Shown: in pieces, positions 12,961 through 26,625 of the stretch
Position numbering within the stretch: the first letter of the stretch is position 1
How the letters are laid out: each line of letters opens with the position of its first letter
Assembly: GCA_032718475.1 (NCBI GenBank)
Contig: JAUCBJ010009153.1
Coordinates: 62,001 to 126,000 of the forward strand
Source of the DNA: Nemertoderma westbladi
Taxonomy: Eukaryota; Xenacoelomorpha; Nemertodermatida; Nemertodermatidae
Length of the DNA stretch: 64,000 bases
Direction of reading: 5' to 3'
The notes under the pieces: generated by a model
What the model was told of the DNA's origin: nothing
The model's database searches: none
Seen by the model: the letters and a program-made list of their open reading frames with translations, nothing else
Position numbers and translations under genes: made by a program

Positions 12961-14372
12961 TTAGGCCTGATGGGTGTAGGTTCTATAGACTGGTTCAAGT
13001 CCTACCTGTCAGACAGAGGTCAAACTGTAGTCATTAGCAAATCGCTGTCTACTGTACAAGAGATTACCTGTGGTGTACCGCAAGGTAGTATATTAGGTCC
13101 TCTGCTTTTTGTATGCTATGTAAATGATATGATAAGTAGTATAGATCCCGATTTTAAACTCATTTTATATGCCGACGACAGTGCTCTTATTTTCTCTCAT
13201 AAAGATCCTATCCATATTTCCCAAAAGTTAAGTGCAGTTCTAGAATCCTGTAATGAGTGGTTGGTTGATAATAAGCTATCCATTCACTACGGTAAAACTG
13301 AAAGTATTTTGTTTGGTTCCAAAAGAAAGTTAAAGAAGGTAACTAAGTTTGAAGTCACTAGTAATGGACATAAGATTGAAAATAAATAGGAAGTTAAATA
13401 TTTAGGCGCCACATTAGATAACTGCTTATCAGGAGAAAGTACAGTGAAAAATATTTTCTCGAAAGTTAACAGTAGGCTTAGGTTTCTATACAGAAATAAA
13501 AATAGTTTGAACACCGACTCCCGCAAGTTACTTTGCTCTTCTTTAATACAGTGTCACATGGACTATGCGTGCTCTTCTTGGTATGAAGGCTTAACCTAAC
13601 AGCTTAAATGTAAATTACAAGTAGCTCAGAATAAAGTAGTACGATTTATTAAAGACTACAAACCTAGACACCACCTAACTCCAGATGACTTTTCTGAATC
13701 TGGACTACTTAACTTAGATAGTAGAGTTAAGCAGCTACGCCTTAACCATGTGCATAAAGTGTATAATGGTAAATGTCCCAATTACCTAAAACAAAAATTC
13801 AACAGAGTACGCGATACACACTCTTACAGTACCAGAGCTAGTGCTTCAAACTTCTACCTCCCGAATTGTAAATCCTTCGAATCTGATACTTTCTTTTTTA
13901 ACGGCATAAAAAATTGGAACGCTCTGCCTAATGAAATTAAAAACCTAAATAATCAACATTCTTTTAAATCTGCAGTTAAATCTCATCTCCGTGTGCAATG
14001 TAAAAATAGGTACAATAGTCCTACAGTAAGTTATTAGTTTATTAATTATTTACTATTTATACTGTAATTACGTTTTTAATAAATTGTTCTGTACATTACA
14101 TCTTTATCGTTGAGTCGGGCATTGTCACGCTCTCGGTAAAGTTGTACATGTACATAGTGTAATTACGTTTTATATTCGTTTAGGTTAGCGTAGTGTAATA
14201 TTGTATTTGTAACCAAGTAACATAAAGGACCCCCTTGGAAATAAGCTGCAAAGCTTTAGGGGTAATCCTATATGTTATGTTGGACAATACCTTTATACCG
14301 GTACATTGTTTGGTGTATTTGTTATTGTTTTTACATAATGTATAAATAAATCTATAAAATAAATCTATCTAT
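12961..14372 (+). mobile_element. 5'-truncated CR1/L2-like non-LTR retroelement (copy 2)
   Basis: A 1,412-bp fragment lies between satellite monomers. It starts abruptly inside the reverse transcriptase domain, which is the usual outcome of incomplete target-primed reverse transcription, and ends in a 3' UTR with a C-rich stem-loop and AAATAAAT/CTAT tail. The satellite stops at ...AAAGTT on the left and resumes at GGCACTCT on the right, so satellite phase is kept with about one base missing and no clear target duplication. Only a couple of differences from copy 3 are visible outside the latter's insert, so the copies were duplicated with the satellite. Confidence 0.9.
12970..14037 (+). pseudogene. 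Reverse transcriptase fragment of non-LTR retroelement (copy 2)
   Basis: The reading frame (139 residues to the first stop) begins in the middle of a reverse transcriptase palm domain. It shows WFKSYLSDR near residues 8-16, GVPQGSILGPLLF at 35-47 and the catalytic YADD at 67-70, which are hallmarks of non-LTR (CR1/Jockey-type) enzymes. The N-terminal palm motifs and the endonuclease are absent. The frame is broken by TAG at 13387-13389, just before the conserved VKYLG motif, and by TAA at 13597-13599. After that the same frame continues from about 13750 as a 95-residue C-terminal tail ending at 14037. The first stop is also in copy 3, the second is private to this copy. It cannot encode an active enzyme. 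Confidence 0.9.
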
Positions 14373-16625
14373 GGCACTCTACCGGTACTACCTAGTAAAA
14401 CAAACAAAGTTCGGCACTCTACCGGTACTACCTAGTAAAACAAACAAAGTGCGGCACTCTACCAGTACTACCTAGTAAAACAAACAAAGTGCGGCACTCT
14501 ACCAGTACTACCTAGTAAAACTCAAAGTCCGGCACTCTACCAGTACTACCTAGTAAAACAACCAAAGTGCGGCACTCTACCAGTACTACCTAATGAAACA
14601 AACAAAGTGCGGCACTCTACCAGTACTACCTAGTAAAACAAACAAAGTCCGGCACTCTACCAGTACTACCTAGTAAAACAAACAAAGTGCGGCACTCTAC
14701 CAGTACTACCTAGTAAAACAAACAAAGTGCGGCACTCTACCAGTACTACCTAGTAAAACAAACAAAGTGCGGCACTCTACCGGTACTACCTAGTGAAACA
14801 AACAAAGTGCGGCACTCTACCGGTATTACCTAGTGAAACAAACAAAGTTCGGCTCTCTACCAGTTCTACCTAGTGAAACAAACAAAGTTCGGCACTCTAC
14901 CGGTACTACCTAGTAAAACAAACAAATTGCGGCACTCTACCAGTACTACCTAGTGAAACAAACAAAGTTCGGCACTCTACCAGTACTACCTAGTGAAACA
15001 AACAAAGTTCGGCACTCTACCGGTACTACCTAGTAAAACAAACAAAGTGCAGCATTCTACCGGTACTACCTAGTGAAACAAACAAAGTGCGGCACTCTAC
15101 CAGTACTACCTAGTAAAACAAACAAAGTGCGGCACTCTACCAGTACTACCTAGTGAAACAAACAAAGTGCGGCACTCTACCAGTACTACCTAGTAAAACA
15201 AACAAAGTGCGGCACTCTACCGGTACTACCTAGTGAAACAAACAAAGTGCGGCACTCTACTGGTACTACCTAGTGAAACAAACAAAGTTCGGCACTCTAC
15301 CAGTACTACCTAGTGAAACAAACAAAGTTCGGCACTCTACCGGTACTACCTAGTAAAACAAACAAAGTGCGGCACTCTACCAGTACTACCTAGTGAAACA
15401 AACAAAGTGCGGCACTCTACCAGTACTACCTAGTGAAACTTAAAGTTCGGCACTCTACCAGTACTACCTAGTGAAACAAACAAAGTGCGGCACTCTACCA
15501 GTACTACCTAGTGAAACTCAAAGTTCGGCACTCTACCGGTACTACCTAGTGAAACAAACAAAGTTCGGCACTCTACCGGTGCTACCTAGTAAAACAAACA
15601 AAGTGCGGCACTCTACCAGTACTACCTAGTGAAACAAACAAAGTGCGGCACTCTACCAGTACTACCTAGTGAAACTCAAAGTTCGGCACTCTACCGGTAC
15701 TACCTAGTAAAACAAACAAAGTGCGGCACTCTACCGGTACTACCTAGTAAAACAAACAAAGTGCGGCACTCTACCGGTACTACCTAGTAAAACAAACAAA
15801 GTGCGGCACTCTACCGGTACTACCTAGTAAAACTCAAAGTCCGGCACTCTACCAGTACTACCTAGTAAAACAAACAAAGTGCGGCACTCTACCGATACTA
15901 CCTAGTAAAACAAACAAAGTGCGGCACTCTACCAGTACTACCTAGTAAAACTCAAAGTTCGGCAATCTACCAGTACTACCTAGTAAAACAAACAAAGTTC
16001 GGCACTCTACCAGTACTACCTAGTGAAACTCAAAGTTCGTCCATCTACCAGTACTACCTAGTAAAACAAACAAAGTTCGGCACTCTACCAGTACTACCTA
16101 GTGAAACAAACAAAGTTCGGCACTCTACCGGTACTACCTAGTGAAACTCAAAGTTCGGCACTCTACCAGTACTACCTAGTAAAACAAACAAAGTGCGGCA
16201 CTCTAACGGTACTACCTAGTAAAACTCAAAGTTCGGCACTCTACCGATACTACCTAGTAAAACAAACAAAGTGCGGCACTCTACCAGTACTACCTAGTAA
16301 AACAAACAAAGTTCGGCACTCTACCGGTACTACCTAGTGAAACTCAAAGTTCGGCCATCTACCAGTACTACCTAGTAAAACAAACAAAGTTAGGCACTCT
16401 ACCGGTACTACCTAGTAAAACAAACAAAGTTCGGCACTCTACCGGTACTACCTAGTGAAACTCAAAGTTCGGCCATCTACCAGTACTACCTAGTAAAACA
16501 AACAAAGTTCGGCACTCTACCAGTACTACCTAGTGAAACAAACAAAGTTCGGCACTCTACCAGTACTACCTAGTGAAACTCAAAGTCCGGCACTCTACCA
16601 GTACTACCTAGTGAAACAAACAAAG

Positions 16626-16641
16626 TTCACTACGTAGTGAA
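16626..16641. repeat. 16-bp perfect palindrome at a shortened monomer
   Basis: TTCACTACGTAGTGAA arises where a monomer has lost its GGCACTCTACC part and carries CTACGTAG instead of CTACCTAG. The same junction occurs at 36287-36302, exactly 19,661 bp away, so it marks the duplication shared by arrays 2 and 3. Confidence 0.9.
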
Positions 16642-17769
16642 ACTCAAAGTCCGGCACTCTACCAGTACTACCTAGTGAAACAAACATAGTTCGGCACTCT
16701 ACCGGTACTACCTAGTGAAACAAACAAAGTTCGGCACTCTACCAGTACTACCTAGTTAAACAAACAAAGTGCGGCACTCTACCAGTACTACCTAGTGAAA
16801 CAAACAAAGTGCGGCACTCTACCAGTACTACCTAGTGAAACAAACAAAGTGCGGCACTCTACCAGTACTACCTAGTGAAACAAACAAAGTGCGGCACTCT
16901 ACCAGTACTACCTAGTGAAACAAACAAAGTGCGGCACTCTACCAGTACTACCTAGTGAAACAAACAAAGTGCGGCACTCTACCAGTACTACCTAGTGAAA
17001 CAAACAAAGTTCGGCACTCTACCAGTACTACCAAGTGAAACAAACAAAGTTCGGCACTCTACCGGTACTACCTAGTAAAACAAACAAAGTTCGGCACTCT
17101 ACCGGTACTACCTAGTGAAACTCAAAGTTCGGCCATCTACCAGTACTACCTAGTAAAACAAACAAAGTTCGGCACTCTACCAGTACTACCTAGCGAAACA
17201 AACAAAGTTCGGCACTCTACCGGTACTACCTAGTGAAACTCAAAGTTCGGCCATCTACCAGTACTACCTAGTAAAACAAACAAAGTTCGGCACTCTACCA
17301 GTACTACCTAGTGAAACAAACAAAGTTCGGCACTCTATCAGTACTACCTAGTGAAACAAACAAAGTGCGGCACTCTACCAGTACTACCTAGTGAAACTCA
17401 AAGTTCGGCCTTCTACCAGTACTACCTAGTAAAACAAACAAAGTTCGGCACTCTACCGGTACTACCTAGTGAAACAAACATAGTTCGGCACTCTACCAGT
17501 ACGACCTAGTGAAACAAACATAGTTCGGCACTCTACCGGTACTACCTAGTGAAACAAACAAAGTTCGGCACTCTACCAGTACTACCTAGTGAAACAAACA
17601 AAGTGCGGCACTCTACCAGTACTACCAAGTGAAACAAACAAAGTGCGGCACTCTACCAGTACTACCTAGTGAAACAAACAAAGTGCGGCACTCTACCAGT
17701 ACTACCTAGTGAAACAAACAAAGTGCGGCACTCTACCAGTACTACCTAGTGAAACAAACAAAGTGCGGC

Positions 17770-20700
17770 ACTCTACCAGTACTACCTAGTGAAACAAACA
17801 AAGTTCGGCACTCTACCAGTACTACCAAGTGAAACAAACAAAGTTCGGCACTCTACCGGTACTACCTAGTAAAACAAACAAAGTTCGGCACTCTACCGGT
17901 ACTACCTAGTGAAACTCAAAGTTCGGCCATCTACCAGTACTACCTAGTAAAACAAACAAAGTTCGGCACTCTACCAGTACTACCTAGTGAAACAAACAAA
18001 GTTCGGCACTCTACCGGTACTACCTAGTGAAACTCAAAGTTCGGCCATCTACCAGTACTACCTAGTAAAACAAACAAAGTTCGGCACTCTACCAGTACTA
18101 CCTAGTGAAACAAGCAAAGTTCGGCACTCTACCAGTACTACCTAGTGAAACAAACAAAGTGCGGCACTCTACCGGTACTACCTAGTGAAACTCAAAGTTC
18201 GGCCATCTACCAGTACTACCTAGTAAAACAAACAAAGTTCGGCACTCTACCGGTACTACCTAGTGAAACAAACAAAGTTCGGCACTCTACCAGTACTACC
18301 TAGTGAAACTCAAAGTTCGGCCATCTACCAGTACTACCTAGTAAAACAAACAAAGTTCGGCACTCTACCGGTACTACCTAGTGAAACAAACAAAGTCCGG
18401 CACTCTACCGGTACTACGTAGTGAAACAAACAAAGTTCGGCACTCTACCAGTACTACCTAGTGAAACTCAAAGTCCGGCACTCTACCAGTACTACCTAGT
18501 GAAACAAACATAGTTCGGCACTCTACCGGTACTACCTAGTGAAACAAACAAAGTTCGGCCATCTACCAGTACTACCTAGTAAAACAAACAAAGTTCGGCA
18601 CTCTACCGGTACTACCTAGTGAAACTCAAAGTCCGGCACTCTACCGGTACTACCTAGTGAAACTCACAGTTCGGCACTCTACCAGTACTACCTAGTGAAA
18701 CAAACAAAGTCCGGCACTCTACCGGTACTACCTAGTGAAACTCAAAGTCCGGCACTCTACCGGTACTACCTAGTGAAACTCAAAGTTTGGCACTCTACCA
18801 GTACTACCTAGTGAAACTCAAAGTTCGGCCATCTACCAGTACTACCTAGTAAAACAAACAAAGTCCGGCACTCTACCAGTACTACCTAGTGAAACAAACA
18901 AAGTTCGGCACTCTACAAGTACTACCTAGTGAAACTCAAAGTTCGGCCATCTACCAGTACTACCTAGTAAAACAAACAAAGTTTGGCACTCTACCAGTAC
19001 TACCCAGTGAAACAAACAAAGTTCGGCACTCTGCCAGTACTACCTAGTGAAACTCAAAGTCCGGCACTCTACCAGTACTACCTAGTGAAACAAACAAAGT
19101 TCGGCACTCTACCGGTACTACCTAGTGAAACAAACAAAGTTCGGCACTCTACAAGTACTACCCAGTGAAACAAACAAAGTTCGGCACTCTACCAGTACTA
19201 CCTAGTGAAACTCAAAGTCCGGCACTCTACCAGTACTACCTAGTGAAACAAACAAAGTTCGGCACTCTACCGGTACTACCTAGTGAAACAAACAAAGTTC
19301 GGCACTCTACCGGTACTACCTAGTAAAACAAACAAAGTGCGGCACTCTACCAGTACTACCTAGTAAAACAAACAAAGTGCGGCACTCTACCAGTACTACC
19401 TAGTGAAACAAACAAAGTTCGGCACTCTACCAGTACTACCAAGTGAAACAAACAAAGTTCGGCACTCTACCGGTACTACCTAGTAAAACAAACAAAGTTC
19501 GGCACTCTACCGGTACTACCTAGTGAAACTCAAAGTTCGGCCATCTACCAGTACTACCTAGTAAAACAAACAAAGTTCGGCACTCTACCAGTACTACCTA
19601 GTGAAACAAACAAAGTTCGGCACTCTACCGGTACTACCTAGTGAAACTCAAAGTTCGGCCATCTACCAGTACTACCTAGTAAAACAAACAAAGTTCGGCA
19701 CTCTACCAGTACTACCTAGTGAAACAAGCAAAGTTCGGCACTCTACCAGTACTACCTAGTGAAACAAACAAAGTGCGGCACTCTACCGGTACTACCTAGT
19801 GAAACTCAAAGTTCGGCCATCTACCAGTACTACCTAGTAAAACAAACAAAGTTCGGCACTCTACCGGTACTACCTAGTGAAACAAACAAAGTTCGGCACT
19901 CTACCAGTACTACCTAGTGAAACTCAAAGTTCGGCCATCTACCAGTACTACCTAGTAAAACAAACAAAGTTCGGCACTCTACCGGTACTACCTAGTGAAA
20001 CAAACAAAGTCCGGCACTCTACCGGTACTACGTAGTGAAACAAACAAAGTTCGGAACTCTACCAGTACTACCTAGTGAAACTCAAAGTCCGGCACTCTAC
20101 CAGTACTACCTAGTGAAACAAACATAGTTCGGCACTCTACCGGTACTACCTAGTGAAACAAACAAAGTTCGGCCATCTACCAGTACTACCTAGTAAAACA
20201 AACAAAGTTCGGCACTCTACCGGTACTACCTAGTGAAACTCAAAGTCCGGCACTCTACCGGTACTACCTAGTGAAACTCACAGTTCGGCACTCTACCAGT
20301 ACTACCTAGTGAAACAAACAAAGTCCGGCACTCTACCGGTACTACCTAGTGAAACTCAAAGTCCGGCACTCTACCGGTACTACCTAGTGAAACTCAAAGT
20401 TTGGCACTCTACCAGTACTACCTAGTGAAACTCAAAGTTCGGCCATCTACCAGTACTACCTAGTAAAACAAACAAAGTCCGGCACTCTACCAGTACTACC
20501 TAGTGAAACAAACAAAGTTCGGCACTCTACAAGTACTACCTAGTGAAACTCAAAGTTCGGCCATCTACCAGTACTACCTAGTAAAACAAACAAAGTTTGG
20601 CACTCTACCAGTACTACCCAGTGAAACAAACAAAGTTCGGCACTCTGCCAGTACTACCTAGTGAAACTCAAAGTCCGGCACTCTACCAGTACTACCTAGT

Positions 20701-20997
20701 GAAACAAACAAAGTTCGGCACTCTACCGGTACTACCTAGTGAAACAAACAAAGTTCGGCACTCTACAAGTACTACCCAGTGAAACAAACAAAGTTCGGCA
20801 CTCTACCAGTACTACCTAGTGAAACTCAAAGTCCGGCACTCTACCAGTACTACCTAGTGAAACAAACAAAGTTCGGCACTCTACCGGTACTACCTAGTGA
20901 AACAAACAAAGTTCGGCACTCTACCGGTACTACCTAGTAAAACAAACAAAGTGCGGCACTCTACCAGTACTACCTAGTAAAACAAACAAAGTGCGGC
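17770..20997. repeat. 1,614-bp tandem duplication inside array 2
   Basis: Private variants recur 1,614 bp apart: TACTACGTAGTG at 18411 and 20025, TACCAAGTGAAAC near 17826 and 19440, and the frame MALYQYYPV... at 18983 and 20597. Array 3 carries a single copy of this block (anchor at 37954), so the duplication happened after the two arrays separated. The outer limits are approximate. Confidence 0.75.
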
Positions 20998-23900
20998 ACT
21001 CTACCAGTACTACCTAGTAAAACAAACAAAGTGCGGCACTCTACCAGTACTACCTAGTGAAACTCAAAGTTCGGCCATCTACCTGTACTACCTAGTAAAA
21101 CAAACAAAGTTCGGCACTCTACCAGTACTACCTAGTGAAACAAACAAAGTTCGGCACTCTACCAGTACTACCTAGTGAAACAAACAAAGTTCGGCCATCT
21201 ACCAGTACTACCTAGTAAAACAAACAAAGTTCGGCACTCTACCAGTACTACCTAGTGAAACAAACAAAGTGCGGCACTCTACCAGTACTACCTAGTGAAA
21301 CTCAAAGTCCGGCACTCTACCAGTACTACCTAGTGAAACAAACAAAGTTCGGCACTCTACCGGTACTACCTAGTGAAACAAACAAAGTTCGGCACTCTAC
21401 CAGTACTACCCAGTGAAACAAACAAAGTTCGGCACTCTACCAGTACTACCTAGTGAAACTCAAAGTCCGGCACTCTACCAGTACTACCTAGTGAAACAAA
21501 CAAAGTTCGGCACTCTACCGGTACTACCTAGTGAAACAAACAAAGTTCGGCACTCTACCGGTACTACCTAGTAAAACAAACAAAGTCCGGCACTCTACCG
21601 GTACTACCTAGTAAAACAAACAAAGTGCGGCACTCTACCGGTACTACCTAGTAAAACAAACAAAGTGCGGCACTCTACCGGTACTACCTAGTAAAACAAA
21701 CAAAGTGCGACACTCTACCGGTACTACCTAGTGAAACAAACAAAGTGCGGCACTCTACCGGTACTACCTAGTGAAACAAACAAAGTGCGGCACTCTACCG
21801 GTACTACCTAGTAAAACAAACAAAGTGCGGCACTCTACCGGTACTACCTAGTAAAACTCAAAGTCCGGCACTCTACCGGTACTACCTAGTAAAACAAACA
21901 AAGTGCGGCACTCTACCAGTACTACCTGGTGAAACAAACAAAGTTCGGCACTCTACCAGTACTACCTAGTAATACAAACAAAGTGCGGCACTCTACCAGT
22001 ACTACCTAGTAAAACTCAAAGTTTGGCAATCTACCAGTACTACCTAGTAAAACAAACAAAGTGCGGCACTCTACCGGTACCACCTAGTGAAACAAACAAA
22101 GTTCGGCACTCTACCAGTACTACCTAGTAAAACAAACAAAGTTCGGCACTCTACCGGTACTACCTAGTAAAACAAACAAAGTGCGGCACTCTACCAGTAC
22201 TACCTGGTGAAACAAACAAAGTTTGGCACTCTACCAGTACTACCTAGTAAAACAAACACAGTGCGGCACTCTAACGGTACTACCTAGTAAAACTCAAAGT
22301 TCGGCACTCTACCGGTACTACCTAGTAAAACAAACAAAGTGCGGCACTCTACCGGTACCACCTAGTGAAACAAACAAAGTTCGGCACTCTACCAGTACTA
22401 CCTAGTAAAACAAACAAAGTTCGGCACTCTACCGGTACTACCTAGTAAAACAAACAAAGTGCGGCACTCTACCAGTACTACCTAGTAAAACAAACAAAGT
22501 GCGGCACTCTACCGGTACTACCTAGTAAAACAAACAAAGTTCGGCACTCTACCGGTACTACCTAGTAAAACAAACAAAGTGCGGCACTCTACCGGTACTA
22601 CCTAGTAAAACAAACAAAGTGCGGCACTCTACCGGTACTACCTAGTAAAACAAACAAAGTGCGGCACTCTACCGGTACTACCTAGTAAAACTCAAAGTCC
22701 GGCACTCTACCAGTACTACCTAGTAAAACAAACAAAGTGCGGCACTCTAACGGTACTACCTAGTAAAACTCAAAGTTCGGCTCTCTACCGGTACTACCTA
22801 GTAAAACAAACAAAGTGCGGCACTCTACCAGTACTACCTGGTGAAACAAACAAAGTTCGGCACTCTACCAGTACTACCTAGTAATACAAACAAAGTGCGG
22901 CACTCTACCAGTACTACCTAGTAAAACTCAAAGTTCGGCACTCTACCGGTACTACCTAGTAAAACAAACAAAGTGCGGCACTCTACCAGTACTACCTAGT
23001 AAAACTCAAAGTTCGGCACTCTACCGGTACTACCTAGTAAAACAAACAAAGTGCGGCACTCTACCGGTACTACCTAGTAAAACAAACAAAGTGCGGCACT
23101 CTACCGGTACTACCTAGTAAAACAAACAAAGTGCGGCACTCTACCGGTACTACCTAGTAAAACTCAAAGTCCGGCACTCTACCAGTACTACCTAGTAAAA
23201 CAAACAAAGTGCGGCACTCTAACGGTACTACCTAGTAAAACTCAAAGTTCGGCACTCTACCGGTACTACCTAGTAAAACAAACAAAGTGCGGCACTCTAC
23301 CAGTACTACCTGGTGAAACAAACAAAGTTCGGCACTCTACCAGTACTACCTAGTAATACAAACAAAGTGCGGCACTCTACCAGTACTACCTAGTAAAACT
23401 CAAAGTTTGGCAATCTACCAGTACTACCTTGTAAAACAAACAAAGTTCGGCACTCTACGAGTACTAATAGTGAAACTCAAAGTTCGTCCATCTACCAGTA
23501 CTACCTAGTAAAACAAACAAAGTTCGGCACTCTACCAGTACTACCTAGTGAAACAAACAAAGTTCGGCACTCTACCGGTACTACCTAGTAAAACAAACAA
23601 AGTCCGGCACTCTACCAGTACTACCTAGTAAAACAAACAAAGTGCGGCACTCTACCAGTACTACCTAGTGAAACAAACAAAGTGCGGCACTCTACCAGTA
23701 CTACCTAGTAAAACAAACAAAGTTCGGCACTCTACCGGTACTACCTAGTAAAACAAACAAAGTGCGGCACTCTACCAGTACTACCTAGTAAAACAAACAA
23801 AGTGCGGCACTCTACCGGTACTACCTAGTAAAACAAACAAAGTTCGGCACTCTACCGGTACTACCTAGTAAAACAAACAAAGTGCGGCACTCTACCGGTA

Positions 23901-26625
23901 CTACCTAGTAAAACAAACAAAGTGCGGCACTCTACCGGTACTACCTAGTAAAACAAACAAAGTGCGGCACTCTACCGGTACTACCTAGTAAAACTCAAAG
24001 TCCGGCACTCTACCAGTACTACCTAGTAAAACAAACAAAGTGCGGCACTCTAACGGTACTACCTAGTAAAACTCAAAGTTCGGCTCTCTACCGGTACTAC
24101 CTAGTAAAACAAACAAAGTGCGGCACTCTACCAGTACTACCTGGTGAAACAAACAAAGTTCGGCACTCTACCAGTACTACCTAGTAATACAAACAAAGTG
24201 CGGCACTCTACCAGTACTACCTAGTAAAACTCAAAGTTCGGCACTCTACCGGTACTACCTAGTAAAACAAACAAAGTGCGGCACTCTACCAGTACTACCT
24301 AGTAAAACTCAAAGTTCGGCACTCTACCGGTACTACCTAGTAAAACAAACAAAGTGCGGCACTCTACCGGTACTACCTAGTAAAACAAACAAAGTGCGGC
24401 ACTCTACCGGTACTACCTAGTAAAACAAACAAAGTGCGGCACTCTACCGGTACTACCTAGTAAAACTCAAAGTCCGGCACTCTACCAGTACTACCTAGTA
24501 AAACAAACAAAGTGCGGCACTCTAACGGTACTACCTAGTAAAACTCAAAGTTCGGCACTCTACCGGTACTACCTAGTAAAACAAACAAAGTGCGGCACTC
24601 TACCAGTACTACCTGGTGAAACAAACAAAGTTCGGCACTCTACCAGTACTACCTAGTAATACAAACAAAGTGCGGCACTCTACCAGTACTACCTAGTAAA
24701 ACTCAAAGTTTGGCAATCTACCAGTACTACCTAGTAAAACAAACAAAGTTCGGCACTCTACGAGTACTAATAGTGAAACTCAAAGTTCGTCCATCTACCA
24801 GTACTACCTAGTAAAACAAACAAAGTTCGGCACTCTACCAGTACTACCTAGTGAAACAAACAAAGTTCGGCACTCTACCGGTACTACCTAGTAAAACAAA
24901 CAAAGTCCGGCACTCTACCAGTACTACCTAGTAAAACAAACAAAGTGCGGCACTCTACCAGTACTACCTAGTGAAACAAACAAAGTGCGGCACTCTACCA
25001 GTACTACCTAGTAAAACAAACAAAGTGCGGCACTCTACCGGTACTACCTAGTGAAACAAACAAAGTGCGGCACTCTACCGGTACTACCTAGTGAAACAAA
25101 CAAAGTTCGGCTCTCTACCAGTTCTACCTAGTGAAACAAACAAAGTTCGGCACTCTACCGGTACTACCTAGTAAAACAAACAAAGTGCGGCACTCTACCA
25201 GTACTACCTAGTGAAACAAACAAAGTTCGGCACTCTACCAGTACTACCTAGTGAAACAAACAAAGTTCGGCACTCTACCGGTACTACCTAGTAAAACAAA
25301 CAAAGTGCAGCACTCTACCGGTACAACCTAGTGAAACAAACAAACTGCGGCACTCTACCAGTACTACCTAGTAAAACAAACAAAGTGCGGCACTCTACCA
25401 GTACTACCTAGTGAAACAAACAAAGTGCGGCACTCTACCAGTACTACCTAGTAAAACAAACAAAGTGCGGCACTCTACCGGTACTACCTAGTGAAACAAA
25501 CAAAGTGCGGCACTCTACCGGTACCACCTAGTGAAACAAACAAAGTTCGGCACTCTACCAGTACTACCTAGTAAAACAAACAAAGTTCGGCACTCTACCG
25601 GTACTACCTAGTAAAACAAACAAAGTGTGGCACTCTACCAGTACTACCTAGTAAAACAAACAAAGTGCGGCACTCTACCAGTACTACCTAGTAAAACTCA
25701 AAGTTCGGCACTCTACCGGTACTACCTAGTAAAACAAACAAAGTGCGGCACTCTACCGGTACTACCTAGTAAAACAAACAAAGTGCGGCACTCTACCGGT
25801 ACTACCTAGTAAAACAAACAAAGTGCGGCACTCTACCGGTACTACCTAGTAAAACTCAAAGTCCGGCACTCTACCAGTACTACCTAGTAAAACAAACAAA
25901 GTGCGGCACTCTAACGGTACTACCTAGTAAAACTCAAAGTTCGGCACTCTCCCGGTACTACCTAGTAAAACAAACAAAGTGCGGCACTCTACCAGTACTA
26001 CCTAGTAAAACTCAAAGTTTGGCAATCTACCAGTACTACCTAGTAAAACAAACAAAGTTCGGCACTCTACCAGTACTACCTAGTGAAACTCAAAGTTCGT
26101 CCATCTACCAGTACTACCTAGTAAAACAAACAAAGTTCGGCACTCTACCAGTACTACCTAGTAAAACAAACAAAGTGCGGCACTCTACCAGTACTACCTA
26201 GTAAAACAAACAAAGTGCGGCACTCTACCAGTACTACCTAGTAAAACAAACAAAGTGCGGCACTCTACCGGTACTACCTAGTAAAACAAACAAAGTGCGG
26301 CACTCTACCAGTACTACCTAGTAAAACAAACAAAGTGCGGCACTCTACCAGTACTACCTAGTAAAACAAACAAAGTGCGGCACTCTACCAGTACTACCTA
26401 GTAAAACAAACAAAGTTCGGCACTCTACCAGTACTACCTAGTAAAACAAACAAAGTGCGGCACTCTACCAGTACTACCTAGTAAAACAAACAAAGTGCGG
26501 CACTCTACCAGTACTACCTAGTAAAACAAACAAAGTGCGGCACTCTACCGGTACTACCTAGTAAAACAAACAAAGTTCGGCACTCTACCAGTACTACCTA
26601 GTGAAACAAACAAAGTTTAGGCCTG

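Larger units (their letters stand above)
14373..26616. repeat. 40-bp satellite, array 2 (chimeric)
   Basis: Same satellite as array 1. From 14373 to about 21790 it follows array 3 (34034 to about 40265), first at offset 19,661 and after a 118-bp difference at 19,543. From about 21790 to 26616 it follows the right part of array 1. The order of private variants switches sharply, as expected from unequal exchange between macro-repeats. It includes the 1,614-bp tandem duplication and, near its right end, eleven extra monomers (about 26137-26576, 440 bp) compared with array 1. No gene is seen. Confidence 0.95.
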
